Shown piece by piece: positions 34,552-64,000 of a DNA stretch of 64,000 nt (positions are counted from its first letter, which is position 1; each line of letters opens with the position of its first letter). Under the pieces are notes generated by a model. The model did no database searches. It was given only the letters and a program-made list of their open reading frames with translations, and was not told the DNA's origin. A program made the translations under genes and the position numbers. This DNA is from Embiotoca jacksoni (taxonomy: Eukaryota > Chordata > Actinopteri > Embiotocidae): positions 7,757,926-7,821,925 of the forward strand of contig JAKOON010000007.1 of NCBI GenBank assembly GCA_022577435.1, written 5' to 3'.

Positions 34552-36428
34552 TCACTTTCCTTCTTTCTCAGACCACTCCTTGTATCCACCGGTAAAATTA
34601 CGTGCACTGAAACAGAGGACAGAGGAACAGAAGATGAGTGTTTGTCATCATTACATATGAAACATTCAGTATAAATCTAAACATATGTCATGACGACAGG
34701 CAAATAAAACACATGACATAAGTAGTAAGCACCATGTAGGACACTTGGACTGTTTTAAATGCATGATGGGCAGTGCATGTTTTATATACAGTATAGTGAA
34801 AAATAATTTATTTACTTGACGTATCCTAGTTCATGGGCCTTGCTTGTGGCCATCCCCCCTCGCTTGCCCATCTGGCAGTGAAACACCAGCTCTGGTGCAC
34901 CCAGTGGCGGCTTGTTGACTCCGTACTTGGTCTTAAATTCTTCTGGGTTCATTGCAAGAGCAGTTTCTATTGCATCAACTACAGCAGTAAAGAGTAGAAG
35001 AGAGGACATGAATCGTTAATGCAAAACATACAGAACCTGAAAAACCATACTAGATTACAGAAATTCCTGTCCACCACTGTACATTTACATATCCAGTCAG
35101 CACTACAACACATCCAGGAAAACTTTGCTTTGAGCTTGAGGATTTAAAGAAAAAAAACTGCACATAACCTTGATTGTCTTTATTTCCCTCCATGTAAATG
35201 AACAAGCTCACCTGGAATATGAACGGATCCAGGAATATTTCCTTTATCCACTTCCTCTTTCGTGCGAACATCAACCAGAAAGAGACTCTGGCTCTTTCCT
35301 AGAAGCGCCTTCAGATCCTCATAGGTGATTTCCTTGGTGCCTGGCAATAAAAAAGGAAATGCAATAAAAGCGCCTTTGAAAAATATTCCCATAAAATTGC
35401 TCCATTCACATTTTTAACACCGTTTAGGCTTCAGGGGATAAAACCATCTTGACACAAGAATATATAACTAACAACCCATTTCATCATATGAAAAGTAAGT
35501 GTGATGATTGGTTATATGTAATATGTCTCCTGCAGTATGGAGTCCTTACACACAGAGGGACATGCAAGCAGCCTGATAATCAGGGATTTATCAAACAGTA
35601 AAGACAACTGCTGTCAACCATGACGAAACCAATATAATTTTGGCCAATATAATTATAAAAAGATTTTGCTCTTAGTTAGTTACTGACTCCATTTAGTGCC
35701 ACAGCAATGTTAATTTACATTCAAATGTCTCAGTAATTTACAACAGGTGAGGAGAGACAAACAAGAACAAACCAGACCAAACTGCTCTTTGTTCATACCG
35801 GCTTGTATTTAAAAATCACCCACAAACATTTTCTTGGGTGAGGATTAAAGAGGTTTGGAGCCAGGCAAGACTACAGAACTGATCTAAACAGGAAACCCTG
35901 AAGTGCACCTCCACTTTGAGGGCACATTCCTCACCAGAAGATTACTCCCTTATGTTGGCACTAACGTGTGTGTGTGTGTGGAAATTAGGAGTATATGGTA
36001 CAATTGGTATGCAGCCCATTATCATGCTGCGATTGTTGCTCGGGTAACCTTTCCCTAAGGAGACAGGCGTCAAGACTGATTTAATGCCGAGTCACTCTGA
36101 ATCATACTGGTATACGTACGAGTATAATTTTTTTTTTTTTTTTTTTTAAACAAGGAACCGTTTCCTCATGTATTAGACTAGTTGTGCACAAAGTAAATCT
36201 TATAAACTGGGACCCAAAACCGTCAACGCAGTACGCAGTTTATATAACTACAGCTGCTTTTAAAGTCTCCTTACCCGCGCTAGTTTTGAACTATTATTAA
36301 AAGAAGTGTTAGCGTAAGTATTATTCGGGACGTTTCAGTTCACTCGTAAAATTAAAATAGCCTACAGTGCGTTAAATTACATCTGTTACAGTAAGTTAAA
36401 AAAGAAAAGACTCACCTGTGTTCGCCAT
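34552..36428 (-). CDS. tstd1: Thiosulfate:glutathione sulfurtransferase, single-domain rhodanese (TSTD1)
   Basis: TSTD1 moves sulfane sulfur from thiosulfate to glutathione in hydrogen sulfide metabolism. Four exons join in frame to 119 aa (human 115): 36428-36416, 35340-35212, 34978-34816, 34606-34552. The first exon codes only MANT plus one base. The rhodanese fold is complete: DVRTKEEVDKGNIPGSVHIP (CH2A-type motif), then the active-site loop with the catalytic cysteine in VFHCQMGKRGG, as in human VFFCQMGKRG, and the closing ARNFTGGYKEW (human ARNYAGAYREW). No transit or signal peptide is seen, fitting a cytosolic enzyme. The CAGMGKRG-like loop separates it from two-domain TST/MPST enzymes. 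Confidence 0.93.
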
Positions 36429-37229
36429 CCTAGTTGATGTGTGGAGTTTTAAGTGTATAATGACATGTCGTTAAAAACAGTACACCTTCTTCCTGGCATT
36501 GTTTGGTGACAGATCATTGGCTGAGATGACATGGGAAGGCGGGTCTTAGCCCGGAAGACCTTATCAGGTAGCCAATAAAATAAAACTTCTCACTGGGGGC
36601 CGTATGGCTCTGTAGCATTGCTGTATAAGACTTTCAAAATACAATTTGAAGTTACATAAGTACAGACGGGTGCGGAGGAAGTCTTTATATCCTTTCCGTA
36701 AGTTATAAAAACTCGTACATTCTAAATTCTCAAAATACCACCTGCAAAATATGTTAGATATATTTTCTTTGTTATATCACTAAGCTGTATAGTATAAATT
36801 GCAGTCATATGGAAAACCTTTTCAATTAAAGGGAAAAAAAAAATTGACCAGGACATTTACATAGTTTTTATTAAAATATTTGTATTATAAAAATTTTAGT
36901 CAGTAGCTGCATCCTAAAAAATATTATGTGCAATTAAATTCAGGTATGATAGAATTAAACATAAAACGTACACTACAATAAATCTAAAGAAGTTAATTTG
37001 CCAGCAAATAAACCTGTAGTTCTAATCCCAAAATTACACATTTAACCATTTGTTACTGTTGTTCCATTAGCACTAGTGCTCTTTTTAGCATAATATTTAG
37101 AGATTCCTTGAAACAGGAGTTTAAACGACTTTCCTATTGGCTTGTATTCATGATCACACTGTTGCTGCGCCCAACATATTAAGGAGCCTGTTCAGTGTGA
37201 CTGGGATGGATTGTCCTCGCTCGTCTGGA
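36429..37229. promoter_or_regulatory. tstd1 5' flank and lrrn4cl 3' flank
   Basis: A forward ATTGGCTGAG (inverted CCAAT) at about 36515 and a CCAATAAAA box at about 36573 lie upstream of tstd1 and could be promoter elements. The distal half is AT-rich 3' flank of lrrn4cl, with a minus-strand AATAAA at about 36867. Confidence 0.35.
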
Positions 37230-38873
37230 TCATAGTGTTCCCTCTGTGCTGTAAGAAGGGTTCCCCAGTCCGTCAGTGGAGTCTCTCTTAGCCTTTTGAC
37301 ACATTTGATGTTTCCACAGGATCACAGCTGCTATGACAAGAAGTAGAAGGAGAGCGATTCCTCCTCCAATGACCCAGGCCATCAGTTTATGGTCAGAAGA
37401 CTGAGGAGAGTCATACCGCTTACAGGAGAACTCTGAGGGGCTGCTGTATCCTGCACTGTTCATCGCCTCCACACACACTTTAGTTCCCACCTCCAAAGAT
37501 CCCACCAAACCTTGTCGCAAGCCACCCCCAAACTGCAGGGCATCGCCGCCACTTCCCTCGACGACCACTCTGTACTGAGACACCACAGAAGATGGAGCAC
37601 ACCACTGCACCTCTATCTTTCCTCTGTTAACCCCTTCGCTGACTGGCAGCAGTGCTTGGATACGTGGTGGGTGAGGAGGCTCATCAGCTCCACTTATCCC
37701 AGGACAGAGGCATCCAGTCTTGCTGGAAAGATGGGGACAGGGCTCCTGATTCTCCATGCAGGGGTTGTACTGGCAGAGCTGAGGTTCCTGGTGGAGAAGG
37801 GGGGTCTTCACAGAGGGCAAGAGTTCAGGAGGAGAGCTGTGGCTGTCAGCATATTCATCTTCATAGTCAGCATCTGAGCCCAGGCCAGTCAGGAATATGA
37901 TCCGTGAGCGAGTGATGGGTGGGGAAGTGGAGGCAGCATGAATGAAGATGTGGGAGTGCATGAGAGGTGATACACTCAGGAATAACAGAAGTGCTGCCAA
38001 GTTCCTGCTCAGTGACATCATCTCTAGGGACAGAAATGATAAGAGTGATGAGAATTAGTTGTAAAATATTAGTCCTCATACAGCCATAATTAGACCACTA
38101 TCACTGTTATTTTCATCCATTCAGTCTAAGAGAAGAAATACAAGTTCATTGCTTATTGCTTCTCTGTTGACCTCATACTGTAGCTCCAAATTACACAGAA
38201 TGAAGAAATTAGAAGAGGAAAGAAGAAATGAAAATCAGGAAGTCAGATGTGGTCCGTGACAGATAGAAACAAAATACAGAAAATACCACGACAACAAGGA
38301 TCCACAGAGGTACCAAGGAGTAAAACATAGGGTGCAATAGACTGTAAGATTTGTTTTAAGTTTCAGTATTACGATGTGGTGTCCAAGAACAAAAAGAGAA
38401 GAAAGGTTGAGAGCGGCAAGACAATAAAATAAAGTTCTTTGGTCAGATTTAAGTGAACTGGATGCTATTTACTACAGTTTATAGCTTGGAAAGGCCTCTG
38501 TGTTCAATCAAACATTTGCAATGTTCTAGTTTCCATTCTGTAAACACCGTTGAATAAATAACCGCAGAGTGCTGGAGGATGCAACAATTGAGGTGACCCC
38601 CATCAGCACATCCATTTTCTCCTGGCAGCGAGCCAGATGAGTTCTGTGGGAACTCAAAATTGAAAACAAAAAGCAATCTGATTTACAGTTTACGCTGATT
38701 GATTTTAAAATCAACTGTAATAGTCCGAAAATCTTTCCTCGTCCACTTAAATGCTGATAAAGATGAAGTCTTTAAGAATGAAAATTAAACCGCTACATTG
38801 TTTTACACGTGGATAACACATATCAGCATATGGTGATAAAATGAATGAAAACAAAATAACTGAAAACCGTACC
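37230..38873 (-). CDS. lrrn4cl: LRRN4 C-terminal-like protein (LRRN4CL), with 5' noncoding exon
   Basis: The whole 263-aa CDS lies in one exon (38021-37230). A splice acceptor (TGTCCCTAG) sits just before the ATG, and a 5' UTR exon with donor GTACGG ends at 38873. The protein is a predicted type I membrane protein: signal peptide (about residues 1-30), acidic linker, cysteine pattern CQYNPC-ENQEPCPHL-TGCLCPG (residues about 83-107) as in human LRRN4CL, a fibronectin type III domain (about 117-200; VQWCAPSSVVSQYRVVVEG), one membrane helix (about 213-237; AWVIGGGIALLLLLVIAAV) and a short basic tail. The molecular role is not established. Human LRRN4CL is on 11q12.3, which fits the synteny. Of two adjacent ATGs, the first is taken as start. 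Confidence 0.9.
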
Positions 38874-38999
38874 TGTTTAAAGTGGATGAATATCTCACGT
38901 CTGTATTTTTCTCTGTCCTTTGTTCCCTCTCTGGCTGCTCTCACTGTGTGCTCACAACTGTCTTCAGTTCTCACCGTCGTAAACTGTTTCTCTCTCAGA

Positions 39000-41900
39000 C
39001 TCTCCTCCTCCTCAACACCCCCTCGTTTTATCCCCTCCGTGCCTCTCCCTCCCTCCCTCCCTCCCTCTCTCTTTCATGCGCTGTCTTTTTGTACTTTGTC
39101 CAGTCTTCTTTTCGACATGGCTCCCAGCCGGTCATCATTGCTTTTATTTATTTATTTATTTAATCTGGAATGTGTGGGTAAATGTGTGTTGGGGAGAGAA
39201 GAGGGCGGGGGAGTAACGGTGTGCGTGAGTGTCGTTTTGCATATCAATTTGCTGAGTAGCAGCAGCAGGCAGGCTTGTGCTTGTTGCAGTATGTGTTTGT
39301 GCAATCTGTAGGTGTAGCGGTCCGTTTTTTTTATTTCTTCTTTTAAAAGCTAAACTTCCTGCATACTCCGCGCAGGTGTTCTCGTGGAAAAAAACAGGAC
39401 GTAAGGTCACTTCAGTGTGTGTTTGAGTGTTGGGGAGTGAAGAATGCAAGAATGTGTATTGATGATGGACCCCCACCACCTCTTGTTGTCCCCATTGGGA
39501 CGACCTGGAGAGGAACGACAAAAGCTTTTTGCTTTCTTATCCTTTTATGGTGTAAAACTGGCAAAGTAGGCGAGTTTTTTGTTTGTTTTTTTTTAATTCC
39601 AAGGGCCACTGTGGCACAGATGAGAGGAAAATAACCAGGGCAGAAGACTCATCTCTGGCGCCTCCAGTTTACAGGCAAAGTTTAAATTAAATAATCTCTT
39701 TTATACAGCTGTAGAGAATATGTTATACAAGAACCAACACTGACACTTTTTTTTTTTTTAATCAAGAAATGAGGCCCTTTTCTGGACATGCGAGATGAGA
39801 AGAAAGGATTTATCCCCAGTAAAATAAATGTCCTGTTGATATGAATGTGTCTTCTTTGTGAAACATCACCATCTTTTTTTCTTAAGGGTGAGTGCTTTCT
39901 CTGTTTGGTCTGTCTCTACGAATAAATAAAAGGATAAAAAGATGGGAAAAAAAACAACCTTTGATGACTTTTTCTGGTAATAAATGGCTTCATGTGTGCA
40001 TATTCAAGGACAATTTTATAGTATTTCTTGACAAGTGTTACAGAACTACACAGATGTAAGGCTGTGACACTGTGCCCTTGCATGTATATATTACATTTTG
40101 TTATGTTTATATGAAGGCAAACGTTTTTTTTATGGCACATTCATAAGACAAAGGCTGAGTACACAGGGGAAATTAAATGTCTGTGAGATGGATAAACTCT
40201 GGAGAGAAAACAAACACAATACAGAGTTGCTCTTTTACAAAGATTAATGTTCTTAATTATGAGGAAATGAGGAGTTTAGATTTATATACATGAGATACAG
40301 CTGCATACGTGCATGAATTTATTGTATACACACATAAGAAAATGAGAACAGGTATGCTGCACACAAAAACTAAAAAGTTTAGTCTTTGTAGATTTGGACA
40401 ACACTCGTATAGTAATCTGTTTCTTAATAATGAACTTGATGAATCACATAATTTCAGATTCTTTAAATATTTAACTTGCTGTACATGCTCGTTAAAGTAT
40501 ATTGTGGGTGAGTCATGGGTGGGGAAATGACATGCTCTCTTGAACAAGTTCTTTGTAAAGTTTGTTGTTCAAGCTGGCTTTTGGAGAAGAAGCACTTTGG
40601 CATTGACCAGGGATTAGTGGTCAGAACCCGTGGTGTCTGGGGTGAGAAACGTCCCTTGCATCTTGTTTTTTGTTATTATGTATTACATCCAAAGGATATT
40701 TCTTTCCAGCTAGATGACACAGCCTCACATGCTGGGTGGTCGTTTTGAGGAAAAGTAAAGTTACACTTCCTGCGGCAGACCAAGCTTTTGAACTGATCAT
40801 ATTCCCAGATTAAATTGTTTTCATTCCCCATTTTTAATTCTTGGGTAATCATAGTTCCCAGGATTTTTGAAATATGAATCATAGTTTGACTGTGTAAACT
40901 GACCAAATGACACAATTGGTGAGTTCACCGCACATTCATGTCCTCCTCGGTAATAATTGTAATTAATAGTCATTCCCTGACTTTTGTACTGCTGCTATCA
41001 TTAGGTCAAAATATTATTTTTTTCTTTTATGATTATAACGCAAACCTAGATGCTACATAAATACTGTGAACGTGTCCAAACACTCAATCCATGTAGAAGT
41101 ACACACAACCCGTACTCAGCAACAGAGCTGTTTGGACTTCTGTAAGTTTGTGATGTCACAAACTCGCACTCTGCGTAATATGTCAACCCTCAGCACAGCC
41201 CAGTATCCAACCTTTTATGCAGAACAACACACAGAGCGGTGTTTGGTCTGGGAATGTATTTGGGAAGTTAAGTAGTCCACAAGCCTCCCCCATCTCTACA
41301 GGCTTTTGTTTTTTTTTAGCTTTAAGCTTCTGAATGTTTTGGCTACATAAGACAACCATCTCTTTCACCCACCACCTGTATGCAACGTCAGGAGCTGCTA
41401 AGTTTCAACAACTTCTCTGTAATTGGGTAATGAAGGTTCTTGTTATCGCAACTTTGAGTGATTCATTTCTACATTCATGAAACATTCAGGAACTGGACAA
41501 TCTTTACATAAATATTCTCACATTGTCAGCACAGTAGCAGTTATTAGTTATTTTGTCAGCATTTTAAAATAACCCTGGACAGGTTTTCTGACACTAATAA
41601 TACATAGGTGCCACAAAAAAAAAAAATAATCGGATCCTGGTTGTTTCGTTTTTCTTTTGGAATGAGTTAAGTCTTAAATACACAGAAACAAACATACATT
41701 ACATTTCAAAAGAAATTTGGCTGAATACTTGAGTGTCAGTCTGTCACAATGTGGGTGTTCTGCTAATGACACTCTTAGACAAAGATAGAAACATGCAGTA
41801 CATATAGAGACACTTCTAGAAACGTACACTATATGCTATTTGTGAATGTAAGCTCATACTTTTGTGGTTACATTGAATGACAGAGCTCCTCTCTTGTTCA

Positions 41901-44900
41901 AATAAGGAAAGATGAATGGACTGAGACAAATGCAAACCGGCATGTGAAATGTTTACAGGAACCACAAACAATCAGCATGTTTTAGATTGATTTTCCTTAT
42001 CTGTTATACTCTGTCTATGTTACATGCAATGTAGTAGGCAACATTAAAAGGCTTTAAAACCCATACATTACACATACATAAATACTATATTTTAAATAGA
42101 ATTGTGTCAGTGACTCTAACAGTCATGATCATGTGGAGGTGGGTCATTCCTGGATGTCTAAACTCATCTCTCAGGTGAAACCAAGCACAACACAGGAGGC
42201 AGACACATAACTGTGTACAGATTGTACCACTGATACAGTTCACTGTTTTGTCTGCAATGGTTTCCCAACATGTCTTCATGTACTGATGAGTGAAGTTTTT
42301 AATAGTTTTGCTGAAAGTGGGCGACATCACTAAGGAGACAGAGTTTACTATAATATTATGTTTTTGTCAGTGGAAGGCTAGTGGGCTGAAGTTTTGTTGG
42401 CTTTAAAGTCTCTTAGGAATAAAAGAAGCTGCAAAGCGTGAGTCATACAATTCAAGATGATGATGAGAAGCCTGCCAGTGCAGATTCCCTCTCCCACCAC
42501 CACAGCATGTTTGAGCATGTCAGACAACCTGCACTTTGTCACCACCGCCGTGTAGGCAGTGCCTCAGTTTCACCAGCATGTTTAGAAGTCATTACAGAAA
42601 TGGAATGACTTTATTTCTTCTCAGTAAAATAATACTCATTTAAGGCAGTAATTCCCCTCAATGACTTGTCTAGCAAGTTAAAACAATAACCCTTTACTTT
42701 CACATTCAGTGAGTGTTCAGTCCAGTGTGACTCCATCAGACCCATAAATGTCATGGCTTCATTCGCTCTCCTAACCATAGCTCTCTGAGGATTTAAACTA
42801 TTTCAGTTTAAACAGGAAACACTACTATTGGCTAGATCCCTGTCACCTATGACCCCCATTTTATTCAAAAGGAATCCCAGGGTAGTCATATGTAAGTTGT
42901 GTGGAACTATTTTTTAGCTTAAAAAACACTGTGGATCTAGAGTGGGCTATGCAGTCTTCGTGATCCTCAAAAGGGCTAATTGGAAACATGAGCATGATGA
43001 TGTTGCAGCTCCATGTGATGTCGAGGTCCAACATTCCTGACTCCACTGCATGCTGGTATAATTATAAATGAGGATTTTAGTTTTAGTTTTTTACAGGTGG
43101 ACTTTTTCCTGCTAAATTCAGTTCCCTAATGTACTCATAATCTTTGTTTATATAAAATTAATCCTCTGTATGTTATTGTGATGTGTTCAAAGAGCTGCTC
43201 CAAACAATTTACTCCTTTTCATTCAGTTTGTGGCAACTTGTTGGTAATAATGTAATATTGGAAAAAAAGACTGGTATTCAAAGAAACCATCCTACAACGC
43301 GGACAAATTACATTTTCACACTTCTGAAGCGAATCTCGATGAATGATGATATTCAAGGTTCTCTGTGAAAGACATGAGATCAGGTACCATATTAATCTCA
43401 AAAACAACACTGAGAAAACCTTTCCTCAAGTGGGGACACTATGTCAACCAAATGTCACATATAGAGATGTGTCAACATTGAATGTTTCTGTTGAGCAAAA
43501 ATTGTGTGACCAAGCTGTGAGAAGAAGGGGGGCGGTGTGACTGATGGACTACAATGACTCAAAATCAATGCTTACCGTGTATCATCAACACACACCTCAA
43601 AATTCTCAGACGATCCTGTTCTAGGTTAAAAACCTTTGAAAGAGTTTCAAATTGTTCTCTGGATTTAAATGCTGTTGTTTTTTTCTGGTCCTAAAACTGA
43701 CACAATTTCTACCATTTAATAGACCTTTTCCACTAGATGCATTTTAAGTTGTCATCATAGCAGGAAAAGTGCAGGTGTTGATGATTACTTTAGTACTGTA
43801 CACCTATAGGCTCAGATCGAGCCAAGTGTCCCAGAAAGCCGTGACAGTGTCACAGTGAGTCAGCGTGCCACAATACCGGGACCCTGAAGCTTAGGCAGCT
43901 GAACTGAGTTCAACCATCACGAATGTCATTATTTACACCGGTGCTTTTCCTACTGTGACCAATCAAAATGTCGTCAGTGAACAAGACCTATGTATTTGTC
44001 AGAAATATAACTTGTTTTGCGTTATGTTAAAGAGACTGGAACAAATGTAAATAAATTACTGAACTGCAACACATTAACTGCTAGTTAACTTCCAGCTGTT
44101 TAAACAAGTCCTTACACAGAGTTGTAGCTCCCCTTAGTGGTGAATGCTTGTTACTGTCCCATGCTGTCCCATGCTATCCCTTGATCACCTGAATCTCATA
44201 AAACAGAAGACGCTTTCTTGTGCGGTTAAGATCATTATGTCAATGTATGGTCAAACATATTTCATACTTATACCACTCTGAATTTTAAACAATTTCTGCT
44301 GTGTTTTTGTTTGTGCTCAAGTGTAAAATTCCCTTTAGTTTAATTATCTGTGTCGAGGCAATGAGTTAGGTCAAGAGTTTCCCATACTTATCTGCATTTT
44401 TATCAAGACCGCAGCTAAAACAGCCACATGCAAACCATACATCAATACCATTTATGGGATTTTCAGTACAGTTTGTGTAATTAGCTGCACACACACACAC
44501 ACACACACAAAAAAAAATTGCCATTTTAATGTGTCCAAACAAGGTCAATACACCCAGTTTGTCCACTTCAAAAAAAATTCCTCGTTTTACTTACTTGACA
44601 AAAAAACAAAAAACAAAAAACAAAACTTATCCTACTTGATCTTCTGTGAAAAATGTTAGTTACATTTCCTTTCCTACTACAAAGTGGTATGGATCTTTTG
44701 TAAGGACATTGTAAATTGCCCTGAGATTACTTGGGCCGATGTTGTGATTTGGTGCTACGTAAACAAAATTCAATTGAAAAATGAAATTAGTTTGTGAATG
44801 CTTTTTAACAAAACAAACTAACATAATGTACCTACTACCTACGACGTGGGTTAACAGGTTAACAACAAAATGTGCGCAGTAATAACTTGACTCATACTTA

Positions 44901-44960
44901 ATACGTATGCTGACATTTAAAAAAAAATAAATAAAAATACGGCTGAAACAGATACAGGAG
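39000..44960. other. Intergenic region between lrrn4cl and slc16a2-like
   Basis: About 6 kb without any exon I can support. It begins with a CT-rich tract (39040-39072) near the lrrn4cl 5' end. Apart from a CA run (44489-44508) and a SINE/LINE tail (44695-44790) I see only AT-rich DNA with short shadow ORFs. Confidence 0.55.
44695..44790 (+). repeat. 3' tail of a fish SINE/LINE
   Basis: ACATTGTAAATTGCCCTGAG and TTGTGATTTGGTGCTACGTA followed by AACAAAATTCAATTGAAAAA fit the widespread fish tail TTGTGATTTGGCGCTATATA-AATAAAATTGAATTG. The copy is diverged. Confidence 0.6.

Positions 44961-64000
<19,040 letters not shown>

Noticed and set aside
38841..39311. 156-aa plus-strand ORF antisense to the lrrn4cl 5' exon
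   Set aside because: Low-complexity Ser/Leu/Pro translation of a CT-rich promoter tract; no supporting motif.

Overview
The window looks like nuclear DNA of a teleost, most likely an acanthomorph (percomorph). It is AT-rich, has short exons in long introns, long homopolymer and CA tracts, and fish-type dispersed repeats (piggyBac-like MITE, Harbinger and Tc1 remnants, tRNA-derived SINEs, a solo LTR). Single ORFs say little here. I built the genes exon by exon, requiring splice sites and codon phase to agree.

Layout from left to right. (1) 1-2413 minus: N-terminal exons of an SLC24 K+-dependent Na+/Ca2+ exchanger, running off the left edge. (2) 3581-6759 minus: an 11-exon, 336-aa coiled-coil, tail-anchored KASH-domain protein (kash5/lrmp type). 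(3) 7897-9182: a six-copy tandem repeat of about 215 bp with a dimeric higher-order pattern. (4) 10807-13568 minus: zdhhc24, divergent from (5) 14323-18409 plus: a kizuna-like centrosomal gene with an acidic tract. (6) 19490-25670 minus: a complete 18-exon pola2, convergent with the kizuna-like gene. (7) 26390-33377 minus: a top6bl (C11orf80) homologue encoding the SPO11 partner, with a predicted U12-type AT-AG intron and a GC-AG intron. (8) 34552-36428 minus: tstd1. (9) 37230-38873 minus: lrrn4cl. (10) 45692-64000 plus: slc16a2 (MCT8)-like transporter, five full coding exons and the first bases of a sixth.

Several genes (zdhhc24, pola2, top6bl/C11orf80, lrrn4cl) have human counterparts on 11q12-q13, so this looks like a rearranged ancestral block. 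The genes do not form one pathway. Four neighbours do act on chromosomes, centrosome or nuclear envelope (KASH protein, kizuna-like, pola2, top6bl), which may be chance. Two transport genes flank the set, a cation exchanger on the left and a thyroid-hormone or aromatic amino-acid transporter on the right. I found no operon, CRISPR, phage or bacterial-type system. The novel points are gene-structure oddities, a residue change in the MCT8-like transporter, and repeat architecture.
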